This document shows, piece after piece, positions 30,333 through 37,748 of a DNA stretch of 37,748 bases. Made by a program: the position numbers and the translations under genes. The notes beneath the pieces were generated by a model, which saw only the letters and a program-made list of their open reading frames with translations, searched no databases and had not been told where the DNA came from. The stretch spans positions 1 to 37,748 of the forward strand of contig NZ_VUOB01000078.1 of the NCBI RefSeq assembly GCF_008386585.1. Direction: 5' to 3'. This DNA comes from Solihabitans fulvus. Lineage in GTDB: Bacteria; Actinomycetota; Actinomycetes; Mycobacteriales; Pseudonocardiaceae. Every line of letters starts with the position of its first letter. Positions within the stretch are counted from its first letter, which is position 1.

Positions 30333-31529
30333 TCACGCGTTGGCGGTCAACGGCAACACGGCCCTGACCCGCCAGCCGCCGCCCGGTTTGGGCCCGGCGT
30401 CGAGCGTGCCGCCGAACACGGCGGCCCGCTCGCGCATGCCGATCAGGCCGTTTCCGCCGGAGACGGCGACCAGGTCGTGCGGTGTGCCGAAGCCGTCGTC
30501 GGAGATCTCCAGCTCGACGTGGTCATCCGTTCTGGTGACGTGCACCGCCGCGCTGGCCCCCGCGCCAGCGTGCTTGAGCGTGTTGGTCAGCGCCTCCTGC
30601 ACGATGCGGTAGATGCCGAGGCCGACGCCGACCGGCAGGTGCACCAGGTCGCCGCTGGTCACCAGCCGCACCGGCAGCCCGACCGAACGGACCTTGTCGG
30701 CCAGCTCGTCCAGGCCCCGCGCGTCCGGCTGCGGGGTCCGTTCCCCGCCGGGGTCCTCGTCGCTGCGCAGCACGCCGAGCAGCCTGCGCAGCTCGGTCAG
30801 CGCCTGCCTGCCGGTCTCGGAGATCGTCCGCAACGCGGTCTCGGCCAGGTCGGGATCGCTGCGCAGCGCGTAGCCGGCGCCGTCGGCCTGCACCACCATC
30901 ACGCTCACCGCGTGCGCGACCACGTCGTGCAGCTCGCGGGCGATCCTGGCCCGCTCCGAGCCGACGGCGATCCTGGCCTGCTGGTCCCGTTCGGTCTCCA
31001 GCAGCTTCAGCCGCTGCTCCAGCTCGACCTGGTAGGCGCGGCGGGCGCCGACGAACGCGCCCATCGCCCAGCAGAACGCGAAGATCATCACGGCGGCGAA
31101 CGTGCCGGCCGCGGCGGACGACCCGCTCTGCCGCGTGGCCGCCACGGCCGCCCACAGCACGGTGCCGACGGCCAGCCACAACGCGTAGAGCAGCGCCTGC
31201 CGCCGCCCGACGTAGGCGACCATCGTGTAGAGCGCGATGCCGAGCGACAGGTCGGCGAAGCGGATCGGCACGTCGTGCGAGCCCAGGTTCGCCGACAGCG
31301 TGAGGAGCTGGACGACGCCGCCGCCGACCACCAGGTAGCAGGCGACCACCGGATACTTGCGGCGGAAGACCAGCGGGACGACCAGCAGCGCGCCGGTGAA
31401 CATCAGCACCGGGAACGGCATCGGCCGGCCGGCCGCCTCCATACCGAAGTCGAACAGCGCGATGAACCCGGCGATCAGGGTGTCCCCGAAGACCGGGTGC
31501 GCTCGCATCCACAGGCTCAGCCGCCGCAC
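30333..31529 (-). CDS. Sensor histidine kinase, DesK/NarL type
   Basis: 398 residues. Five or six membrane helices lie in about 12-160 (VFGDTLIAGFIALFDFGM, PVLMFTGALLVVPLVF, ALWLAVGTVLWAAVAA, FAAVMIFAFCWAMGAFVGAR). A coiled segment (LEQRLKLLETERDQQ) leads to HisKA_3 RIARELHDVVAHAVSVMVVQADGAG with the phosphoacceptor His, then HATPase_c with LVQEALTNTLKHAG, ISDDGFGTP and GGNGLIGMRERAAVFGG. It phosphorylates the adjacent response regulator. The input signal is unknown; the short loops favour membrane or lipid sensing as in DesK. Confidence 0.92.
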   Translation of the reverse strand: MRRLSLWMRAHPVFGDTLIAGFIALFDFGMEAAGRPMPFPVLMFTGALLVVPLVFRRKYPVVACYLVVGGGVVQLLTLSANLGSHDVPIRFADLSLGIALYTMVAYVGRRQALLYALWLAVGTVLWAAVAATRQSGSSAAAGTFAAVMIFAFCWAMGAFVGARRAYQVELEQRLKLLETERDQQARIAVGSERARIARELHDVVAHAVSVMVVQADGAGYALRSDPDLAETALRTISETGRQALTELRRLLGVLRSDEDPGGERTPQPDARGLDELADKVRSVGLPVRLVTSGDLVHLPVGVGLGIYRIVQEALTNTLKHAGAGASAAVHVTRTDDHVELEISDDGFGTPHDLVAVSGGNGLIGMRERAAVFGGTLDAGPKPGGGWRVRAVLPLTANA

Positions 31530-31725
31530 GACACGAGCCTAGGTACTCGCCTCGCCCCCCGGCGTCCGGCTGGGGGTTGACCTGGCCGTACGACCTGGGG
31601 CGGACCCCAGCTCATGATCGATGTCCGGCCGGTTCGTCGGGTTCGCCCCATCGAGTGATTCTCGGCGCAGCCCGGTGCCGACCGACCGGCCCACCGCGCG
31701 GGTGGCGCGTGGCACCATTCCCTCC

Positions 31726-33261
31726 GTGAGCACGGCGACAGAGCAGCAGCACCTGGCCGGCCCGCTCTCGGCCGCGGTCGCCACCCTGTGCCAGCAGCTT
31801 CAGCCGCAGGTGTCCGAGGGCACGGCCGCCGGCTTCCGCGAGGTGCTCCGCAGGCTGTCCGCTCCCCTCCAGGTCGCGGTGGCCGGGCGGATCAAGTCGG
31901 GCAAGTCGACGCTGGTCAACGCGCTGATCGGGCGCAGGGTCGCGCCGACCGACGTCGGCGAGTGCACCCGGCTGGTGACCCGCTTCCAGTACGGCACGGT
32001 CGACCGCGTCGAGGTGGTGCGCACCGACGGACGACGCCAGGTGCTGCCGTTCGACTCGACCGGCATGATCCCCGCCTCGCTCGGCATGGACATCGGCGAG
32101 GTGTCGCACCTCGAGGCGTACCTCACCAACGCGGTGCTGCGCGACCTCACCGTCATCGACACCCCCGGCCTCGGCTCGCTGGACAGCGCGTCGGTGGCCA
32201 GGACCGAGGCGCTGCTCGGCGCCGCCGACACCGGCGGCCTCGACCCGGTGTCGCGCAGCGCGGTGGCGGGCGCGGAGGCCGTGCTGTACGTGGTGACCCA
32301 GGGCGTGCGCGCCGACGACCAGCAGGCCCTCGCCGTGTTCACCGCGGCGACCGGGCGGCGCGAGGCCGGACCGGTCAACGCCATCGCCGTGCTGAACAAG
32401 GCCGACACGATCGCGCCGGAGTCGGTGGCCGGCGCCGACGGCGACGTGTGGCGGGCGGCGACGCTGCTCGCGGCGAAGCAGGCCGACTCGCTCAAGCCGA
32501 GGGTCGCCGACGTGCTGCCGGTGATCGGGCTGCTCGCCGAGTCGGCCGAGACCGGCGGCTTCACCTCCGCCGACGCCGACGCGCTTCGTCAGCTCGCCGC
32601 GCTCGACGAGGCCACCAGAGACACCATGCTGATGGGCGCCGACCTGTTCACCACCTGGGACTGCGCGGTGCCCGCCGGCACCAGGGAGCGGTTGCTGGAG
32701 CGGCTGGACCTCTACGGCATCCGGCGCGCGCTGACGGCGCTGGACGCTGAGCCCGCGATCACCGCTGGCGCGCTGCGCCGCGTTCTGCTGGACTCGTCCG
32801 GCCTCGCCGCCGTGCGCGGCAGGCTGGACGCGGTGTTCCGGGCCCGCGCGGACGGCATCAAGGCCGCGGCCGCGCTCGCCTCGATCACCGCGCTGGCGCA
32901 CGCCTCCGGCGACGCGGGCGAGCGGCAGCGCGTGCACGACGCGATCGAGGTGCTGCTGGCCAGGCCGGAGGCGCATCAGCTGCGGCTGCTTGAGGCGTTG
33001 ACGCTGGTTGCGGGCGGGTCGGTGGCGATGCCGCAGGACCTGGCCGAGGAGGTCCTGCGGGTGGGCAGCAGCGCCGACCTCGGCGAGCAGCTCGGCCTGC
33101 GCGGCCGGCCGGCGCACGAGCTGACCGCCTACGCGCTGGAGCGCGCCGGGTGGTGGCGCTCGTTCGCCTCGTTCGGGGCGACCCCGGCGCAGAGCCGGGT
33201 CGCGCACGTCGTGCACCGGGCGTACTTCCTGATCTGGCAGCAACTTCGCGGGGGTGGCTGA
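31726..33261 (+). CDS. Dynamin-like GTPase, first of the operon
   Basis: 511 residues. I start at the GTG at 31726 (VSTATEQQHLAG): CACCAT lies 7 nt before it and residues further upstream are not protein-like. GTPase motifs: G1 GRIKSGKS (54-61), G2 region TDVGECTRLVT (75-85), G3 DTPGLG (145-150), G4 NKAD (224-227). The insert after G3 (SLDSASVARTEALLGAADTGGLD) is typical of bacterial dynamin relatives. The C-terminal half is helical without a membrane segment. It resembles the IniC-type partner of mycobacterial dynamin pairs. The next gene overlaps it by one base (TGATG). Likely role: membrane remodelling or protection, together with the second GTPase (inference). Confidence 0.85.
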   Translation: MSTATEQQHLAGPLSAAVATLCQQLQPQVSEGTAAGFREVLRRLSAPLQVAVAGRIKSGKSTLVNALIGRRVAPTDVGECTRLVTRFQYGTVDRVEVVRTDGRRQVLPFDSTGMIPASLGMDIGEVSHLEAYLTNAVLRDLTVIDTPGLGSLDSASVARTEALLGAADTGGLDPVSRSAVAGAEAVLYVVTQGVRADDQQALAVFTAATGRREAGPVNAIAVLNKADTIAPESVAGADGDVWRAATLLAAKQADSLKPRVADVLPVIGLLAESAETGGFTSADADALRQLAALDEATRDTMLMGADLFTTWDCAVPAGTRERLLERLDLYGIRRALTALDAEPAITAGALRRVLLDSSGLAAVRGRLDAVFRARADGIKAAAALASITALAHASGDAGERQRVHDAIEVLLARPEAHQLRLLEALTLVAGGSVAMPQDLAEEVLRVGSSADLGEQLGLRGRPAHELTAYALERAGWWRSFASFGATPAQSRVAHVVHRAYFLIWQQLRGGG

Positions 33262-33653
33262 TGGGAACCGAACCGGGCTGGGAGGCGTCGGAGACCGATG
33301 TGGCGCCCATGACGGAGACCGAGCACCTCGCGGTCGGCGACGACCTGCTCGACCAGGCACTCACCGAGCGCAGATCGCTCGTGCAGCTCTGCCTGTACGC
33401 GATGGACCGGGCGCGCAGCGCCGGCGTGGTCGAGCGGATCGAGGAGGGGCTGGCCGGCATCGGCGTGACGGCCGTGCGGCCGGAGGGGCACCGGTTCGAC
33501 CCGGCCCACCACGAGGCTGGCGGCACCGTGCCGACCGACGATCCCGCCCTCGACGGTGTGGTCGCGGAGACCGAGGTGGTCGGCTTCGTCGACCGAGGCC
33601 GCACGCTGCGCGTCCCGATCGTCACCGTCTACACCGCGCGGACCGGCGAATGA
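33261..33653 (+). CDS. GrpE-like protein between two dynamin-like genes
   Basis: 130 residues. The C-terminal half has the GrpE head signature: IEEGLAGIGVTAVRPEGHRFDPAHHEAGGTV followed by VAETEVVGFVDRGRTLRVPIVTVYTA, matching the GrpE pattern of G-F-P-G-x-FDP-x-x-HEA and the closing beta strands. The N-terminal long coiled coil of true GrpE is cut down to a short helix (TERRSLVQLCLYAMDRARSAG). GrpE exchanges ADP for ATP on Hsp70, but no Hsp70 gene is in view. Start and stop overlap both neighbours (TGATG and ATGA), so the product is tied to the GTPases. Confidence 0.8.
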   Translation: MGTEPGWEASETDVAPMTETEHLAVGDDLLDQALTERRSLVQLCLYAMDRARSAGVVERIEEGLAGIGVTAVRPEGHRFDPAHHEAGGTVPTDDPALDGVVAETEVVGFVDRGRTLRVPIVTVYTARTGE

Positions 33654-35485
33654 CCTCGGCGGTGTCGGTTCCGCTGCCGCAGGCGGTTCGACAGGCACGG
33701 GAACGCCTGACGACCCTGGTCAGGGAGAGCGACCCGAAGGCAGCCGACTGGGTCGAGGAGATCCGGGCGGGGCGGGGCGGCGCGGCGAGCGTCGTGGTGG
33801 TCGGCGAGACCAACCGGGGCAAGAGCTCGCTGGTCAACGCGCTGCTGGTGAGCCAGGGCCTGTCGCCGGTGGACGCCGAGGTCGCGACGGCGACCTACCT
33901 GGTGTTCCGGCACGGCGCGGAGTGGGCCGCCCGCGCCTGCTACCCGGGCGCGCTGGAACCGGTGCCGTTCCCACTCAACGAGCTGCCCAACTGGGCGTCG
34001 GTCAACCGCGAGCTGCCCGACGGCAGGCTGCCGCCAAGGCACGTCGAGGTCGACGCGCCCATCCCGCTGCTGGAACGCATGTCCATTGTGGACACTCCCG
34101 GTGTCGGCGGGTTGGACTCGATGCACGGGGAGCTGGCCGCCGAGGCCGCCGCGACCGCGACCGCGCTGCTCTTCGTGGTGGACGCGTCCGCGCCGTTCAC
34201 CAGGGGCGAGCTGACGTTCCTGCACACCGTCGGCGAGCGGGTGGAGACGGTGGTCTTCGCGCTCACCAAGACCGACCAGTACCGCGGCTGGCGGGACATG
34301 CTCGCGGCGAACAAGGCGCTGCTCGCCGAGCACGCGCCCCGGTTCGCCGACGCCGTGTTCCACCCGGTGTCCGCGCGGATGTTCGAGATGGCGGCCAAGG
34401 CGCCCAACCCCGACGCGGCGGCCATGCTGCGCGACCGGTCCGGCGTCGCCGAACTCCAGACGGCGTTGCAGGAGCTGGTGGTCGGCCGCGCCGCGATGCT
34501 CGGCGAGGCCAACACGCTGCGCGCGCTGTCCACCGTGCTGGCCGAGCAGCAGGCGAAACTCGAGGCGCGGCGCAGGACCCTGTCCACCGGCGAGGACGAG
34601 GCGGAGACGCTGCGGGTGCGCCGGGACGAGCTGACCGTCCAGCGCAGGTCCTCGACCAGGGGCTGGCAGGTGAAGCTGCGCGGCGAGATGCAGCGCGCCA
34701 GGGTGGAGAACAGCCACGAGGTCAGCCGGCAGATGCGGGACGTGCAGAACTGGTTCCGCCAGGCCATCGACGCGGCCGACCGGGACGCCCTCGCCGGCCT
34801 GCCGCAGCAGGTGGACGGCGCGCTCCAGCTGACGTCGGGGCGGATCAGCACCGGCCTGGCGCAGCGGCTGTCCGGGGTGGCCGACGCGGCGCTCGCCGAG
34901 CTGTTCTCGGCCGAGGAGCTGGACGTCATCCGGGCGGGCTTCGCCAGGGACCCGCAGCCGCCCGTGGTGCTTCGCCCGCCGGACAAGCGCCCGCCGACCG
35001 CCGAGGACAAGCTGCTGGTGTTCATGGGCCTGTCCGGCGGCATGGGCGTCGGCAGGCTCGCCGCGATGCCGCTGATCGGCGTCGCCGCGCTCAACCCGAT
35101 CGTGTTGCCCGTCACCATCGTGCTCGGCCTCGGCGCGGGCTGGTGGATGGCGCGCACCCGCAAGCACGCCGCCGACAAGCAGCACATGAAGCAGTGGCTC
35201 ACCGACGCCATCGCGGACGCCAGGTCCACGCTGGACCAGCTGGTCGCCGAGCAGCTCATCGAGGCGGAACAGCAGCTGTCGCTGGCGCTGGACGAGGCGC
35301 TGGGCAGGCGGATCGACGCGATCGAGGCCGAGCTGCGGGACGTCGACAAGGCCATGCGCATGGAGGCGGGCGAACGCAGCCGCGAACTCGGTGTCGTCGG
35401 CAAGCGGCTCGCCGAGGTCACCTCGGGCCGGGACCGCGTCGAACAGCTGCTCGGCAACATCAGGGAGCTGCGCGACCGCGCGTGA
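33650..35485 (+). CDS. Dynamin-like GTPase with C-terminal membrane segment (IniA-like)
   Basis: 611 residues. G1 GETNRGKS (52-59), G3 DTPGVG (148-153), G4 TKTD (206-209). A long helical stalk follows (residues 250-440, with EARRRTLSTGEDEAETLRVRRDELT), then a hydrophobic paddle VFMGLSGGMGVGRLAAMPLIGVAALNPIVLPVTIVLGLGAGWWMA at about 460-505, and a coiled coil to the end (QQLSLALDEALGRRIDAIEAELRDVDKAMRMEAGERS). This is the layout of mycobacterial IniA, a membrane-bound bacterial dynamin. The ATG overlaps the GrpE-like stop. The palindrome GTCCATTGTGGAC falls in the G3 codons (34081). Confidence 0.87.
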   Translation: MTSAVSVPLPQAVRQARERLTTLVRESDPKAADWVEEIRAGRGGAASVVVVGETNRGKSSLVNALLVSQGLSPVDAEVATATYLVFRHGAEWAARACYPGALEPVPFPLNELPNWASVNRELPDGRLPPRHVEVDAPIPLLERMSIVDTPGVGGLDSMHGELAAEAAATATALLFVVDASAPFTRGELTFLHTVGERVETVVFALTKTDQYRGWRDMLAANKALLAEHAPRFADAVFHPVSARMFEMAAKAPNPDAAAMLRDRSGVAELQTALQELVVGRAAMLGEANTLRALSTVLAEQQAKLEARRRTLSTGEDEAETLRVRRDELTVQRRSSTRGWQVKLRGEMQRARVENSHEVSRQMRDVQNWFRQAIDAADRDALAGLPQQVDGALQLTSGRISTGLAQRLSGVADAALAELFSAEELDVIRAGFARDPQPPVVLRPPDKRPPTAEDKLLVFMGLSGGMGVGRLAAMPLIGVAALNPIVLPVTIVLGLGAGWWMARTRKHAADKQHMKQWLTDAIADARSTLDQLVAEQLIEAEQQLSLALDEALGRRIDAIEAELRDVDKAMRMEAGERSRELGVVGKRLAEVTSGRDRVEQLLGNIRELRDRA

Positions 35486-35589
35486 AACGGCGGACTCACC
35501 GACATCGGGCTTTGTGCGGGAACCGGACGGGCCTACGGTGAGTCGTAGGGGTACAGAAGCGTTGGCAGGACCTGGATAGGGGTGGCCCG

Positions 35590-36297
35590 GTGTACATCGA
35601 CGAGCACGGCGGAACGGACGGGGAGCTCAAGGTCACCGTCGACGGTCAGGAGTACACCGCCGAGGAGACCTACGACTACGACCACGACGGCCATCTGGAC
35701 AGCGCGGTCGTCGACACCGACGACGGCGGCCACGTCGTGTACACCGACACGCACCACACCGGGCATGCCGACCTGGAGACCACCTACGACGCGCACGGCA
35801 AGCCCGTGAGCGCGGCCAAGTTCGACGAGCACACCGGCAAGTGGACGGCCGTCGACCCGAACGCCGCGGGGCACGACAGCACCAGCCACTCCGGCAACGC
35901 GATCGTGGTGGACACCAAGGACGGCGACAAGAACGTCGGGCCGGCCACCGAGGACACCGACGGCGACGGCGTGCCGGACACCGCCGTGGTCAAGGACGCC
36001 GACGGCAACACCTGGCTGTACACCGACACCAACCACACCGGTCACGCCGACCAGGAGGTCGAGATCACCAAGACCGGTGAGGTGCACGTCCTCCAGCACA
36101 CCGGCGAGCACCAGTGGACCGAGGTCGAGCACGGCAAGATCGACAGCACCGGCCACTACACCCCGGACACCAAGAGCGGCCTGCGCGAGGACAGCGACAG
36201 CGTGTGGGGCGCCGTCGACTTCGACGGCAAGGGCAGCGCGGCCGACGGCGTCGTGCGGATCGACTCGACCACCGGCCAGTGGATCAGCTCCAACTGA
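35590..36297 (+). CDS. Acidic protein with repeated calcium-type loops (DUF6802-like)
   Basis: 235 residues, extremely rich in Asp, His, Thr and Gly, with no signal peptide. Three loops resemble thrombospondin-3/EF-type calcium sites: DYDHDGHLDSAVVDTD, DTDGDGVPDTAVVKDAD and DFDGKGSAADGVV, the first two each followed by YTDT-HTGHAD, so the protein is an internal duplication of about 90 residues. Similar small acidic proteins in this order are called DUF6802 in my memory. The GTG start follows AGGGGTGG. It lies 104 bp after the dynamin operon and may be read from it; a perfect terminator follows. The function is unknown; surface calcium binding is a guess. Confidence 0.75.
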   Translation: MYIDEHGGTDGELKVTVDGQEYTAEETYDYDHDGHLDSAVVDTDDGGHVVYTDTHHTGHADLETTYDAHGKPVSAAKFDEHTGKWTAVDPNAAGHDSTSHSGNAIVVDTKDGDKNVGPATEDTDGDGVPDTAVVKDADGNTWLYTDTNHTGHADQEVEITKTGEVHVLQHTGEHQWTEVEHGKIDSTGHYTPDTKSGLREDSDSVWGAVDFDGKGSAADGVVRIDSTTGQWISSN

Positions 36298-36360
36298 GCC
36301 CGGATCCACGCTGGCCAGCGGCCCGAGCAGTGGACTGACAATCGCGGAGAGCCACTTCGG

Positions 36361-36400
36361 CCCCGTCACGGAGCACACCGTGACGGGGTCTTCGCATTTC
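36361..36400 (+). terminator. Intrinsic terminator after the acidic repeat protein
   Basis: CCCCGTCACGG (36361-36371) and CCGTGACGGGG (36378-36388) form a perfect 11-bp stem with a 6-nt loop, followed by TCTTCGCATTTCC. It starts 63 bp after the stop at 36297 and closes the dynamin/acidic-protein unit. Confidence 0.85.
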
Positions 36401-36483
36401 CCGACCAATCACCCTCGGCAGCATCGAAACCACTGTTGGTAAACGAGTGCTGAATCGATTCCAGAATCGGTCTTGTGAGGCAA

Positions 36484-36528
36484 CCGACAGGTCAGGTGTC
36501 GGCTACCCGGGATTAACCCGGCTAGCCT
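36484..36528 (+). promoter_or_regulatory. pckG promoter region with palindrome
   Basis: CCGACA-N7-TGTCGG (36484-36502) forms a 19-bp palindrome, and TAGCCT (36523-36528) is a fitting -10 box 20 bp further on. The palindrome covers the -35 zone, where a repressor or activator of gluconeogenesis could act. The transcript would then have a leader of about 125 nt. Confidence 0.45.
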
Positions 36529-36548
36529 CTGTCCATCCCCTTAAACGA

Positions 36549-36627
36549 CACGCCCGTCCGACCCGGGCGTGGCAGAGCCATTTCCGAGGACGTCGCCGTC
36601 CACACCGGTCAGTGCCGCCCGGTGTGG
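36549..36627 (+). other. Two stem-loops in the pckG leader
   Basis: Stem 1: CACGCCCG (36549-36556) with CGGGCGTG (36564-36571), 7-nt loop. Stem 2: CCACACCGG (36600-36608) with CCGGTGTGG (36619-36627), 10-nt loop. Both are perfect and lie between the presumed promoter and the start codon (36659). No known riboswitch class is recognised. They may control transcription end or mRNA stability. Confidence 0.5.
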
Positions 36628-36658
36628 CTGATGGCACGCAGTCAGGAGACGAGACGAG

Positions 36659-37748
36659 ATGACGGCAGTGACCATTCCCGGTCTCGACCAGGCGCCGACC
36701 GACCACCAGAAGCTGCTGGGCTGGGTTCGTGAGGTCGCCGAGCTGACCTGCCCGGAACAGGTGGTGTGGGTGGACGGCTCAGATGCTGAATGGGATCGAA
36801 TGACGGCCAAGCTCGTCGACGCCGGCACGTTCGTCCCCCTGAAGAAGAAGCCGAACTCGTTCTGGGCGGCGTCTGACCCCTCCGACGTGGCGCGGGTGGA
36901 GGAGCGGACCTACATCTGTTCGCTGGACAAGGCCGACGCCGGTCCGACGAACAACTGGATGGATCCGGCCGAGATGAAGGCCACCATGACCGAGCTCTAC
37001 CGGGGCTCGATGCGTGGCCGCACGATGTACGTGATTCCGTTCTGCATGGGCCCGCTCGACGCCGAAAAGCCCATGCTCGGCGTGGAGATCACCGACTCCG
37101 AGTACGTCGTGACCTCGATGCGGATCATGACCAGGATGGGCACGCAGGCACTTGCGCGCTTCGGTGAGGACGCCGAGTTCGTCCAGGCACTGCACTCGGT
37201 CGGCGCGCCCCTGGCCCCCGGTCAGCAGGACGTCCCCTGGCCCTGCAACGACACGAAGTACATCACCCAGTTCCCCGAGGAGCGGATGATCTGGAGCTAC
37301 GGCTCCGGGTACGGCGGCAACGCGCTGCTCGGCAAGAAGTGCTACTCGCTGCGCATCGCCTCGGTGATGGGCCGCGACCAGGGCTGGCTGGCCGAGCACA
37401 TGCTGATCCTCAAGCTGACCTCGCCGGAGAACAAGGTCTACTTCGTGGCAGCAGCGTTCCCGTCTGCCTGCGGCAAGACCAACCTCGCGATGCTGGAGCC
37501 GACCATCCCCGGCTGGAAGGTCGAGACGCTCGGCGACGACATCGCCTGGATGCGGTTCGGCGCGGACGGCCGGCTGTACGCGGTGAACCCGGAGAACGGC
37601 TTCTTCGGCGTGGCGCCCGGCACCGACTGGCACACCAACCCCAACGCGATGCGCACCATCGAGCAGGGCAACTCCCTGTTCACCAACGTGGCGCTCACCG
37701 ACGACGGCGACGTCTGGTGGGAGGGCATGGGCGAGCCGCCCGCGCACC
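36659..37748 (+). CDS. pckG: Phosphoenolpyruvate carboxykinase (GTP), N-terminal part
   Basis: About 363 of the usual 600-odd residues are inside the window; the rest is cut at the right edge. The enzyme turns oxaloacetate and GTP into phosphoenolpyruvate, the key step of gluconeogenesis, in the cytosol. Visible landmarks: RTMYVIPFCMGPL, EITDSEYVVTSMRIMTRMG, YGSGYGGNALLGKKCYSLRIAS (substrate-binding region), the PEPCK P-loop AAAFPSACGKTNLAM (about 262-276), GDDIAWMRFGADGRLYAVNPENGFFGVAPGT (metal and nucleotide sites). The GTP form is the norm in actinomycetes. The ATG has CAGGAG about 10 nt upstream. The leader carries two hairpins and a palindromic promoter site. Confidence 0.95.
   Translation, partial: MTAVTIPGLDQAPTDHQKLLGWVREVAELTCPEQVVWVDGSDAEWDRMTAKLVDAGTFVPLKKKPNSFWAASDPSDVARVEERTYICSLDKADAGPTNNWMDPAEMKATMTELYRGSMRGRTMYVIPFCMGPLDAEKPMLGVEITDSEYVVTSMRIMTRMGTQALARFGEDAEFVQALHSVGAPLAPGQQDVPWPCNDTKYITQFPEERMIWSYGSGYGGNALLGKKCYSLRIASVMGRDQGWLAEHMLILKLTSPENKVYFVAAAFPSACGKTNLAMLEPTIPGWKVETLGDDIAWMRFGADGRLYAVNPENGFFGVAPGTDWHTNPNAMRTIEQGNSLFTNVALTDDGDVWWEGMGEPPAH

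Noticed and set aside
36549..36627. Known riboswitch upstream of pckG
   Set aside because: Two simple hairpins only; no conserved core of any class I can recognise.
1..37748. CRISPR arrays, tRNA or rRNA genes, insertion sequences, biosynthetic megasynthases
   Set aside because: I read both strands for spaced direct repeats, cloverleaf patterns, transposase motifs and PKS/NRPS signatures and saw none.

Overview
The window reads as a high-GC actinomycete chromosome, most likely Pseudonocardiaceae or a close relative. The coding DNA is strongly G/C-ending. Many start codons sit 6-7 nt behind a TANNNT box (leaderless mRNAs). The order ponA1 - DUF5318 - PadR regulator - ino1 matches my memory of the locus around Rv0046c-Rv0050 in Mycobacterium tuberculosis. 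I see no rRNA, tRNA, CRISPR array, insertion sequence or prophage. Both ends are cut inside genes: a secreted protein on the left and pckG on the right.

Left part (1-9902): two tandem paralogous secreted proteins on the minus strand. The complete one combines a repeat-rich N-terminus, a lysozyme-like transglycosylase domain, a golvesin-type domain and a ricin-type lectin. Then comes the minus-strand pair DUF5318-ponA1 (bifunctional penicillin-binding protein) with two strong terminator hairpins, divergent from a PadR-type repressor and ino1 (myo-inositol-1-phosphate synthase).

Middle (9976-22151): metabolic and transport genes (two SDR oxidoreductases, HAD phosphatase, MFS exporter behind a 16-bp inverted repeat, SAH/MTA-type deaminase), an orphan histidine kinase, a 45-residue membrane peptide, trmB, a cupin and two unknown genes. 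Two stretches stand out. First, a DprA/SLOG-like gene overlaps a ComF-like zinc-finger phosphoribosyltransferase gene under a perfect LexA (SOS) box, with lower-GC codon use than the neighbours (10735-12417). Second, a divergent nitric-oxide-synthase oxygenase homologue lacks several hallmark residues (18730-19857).

Right part (22467-37748): an ABC-2 exporter with two near-duplicate ATPase genes around one permease; an F420/FMN split-barrel oxidoreductase; an ECF sigma factor coupled to a START/SRPBCC-like gene; an epoxide-hydrolase-like protein whose nucleophile position is Gly; a TetR repressor with two operator copies, coupled to an SDR gene; a DesK/DesR-like two-component system; and an overlapping operon dynamin-like GTPase - GrpE-like protein - dynamin-like GTPase, followed by an acidic DUF6802-like calcium-repeat protein with a clear terminator, then pckG.

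Best candidates for something little described: the SOS-controlled DprA-phosphoribosyltransferase pair, the dynamin/GrpE/dynamin operon, and the NOS-like heme protein with an altered active site.
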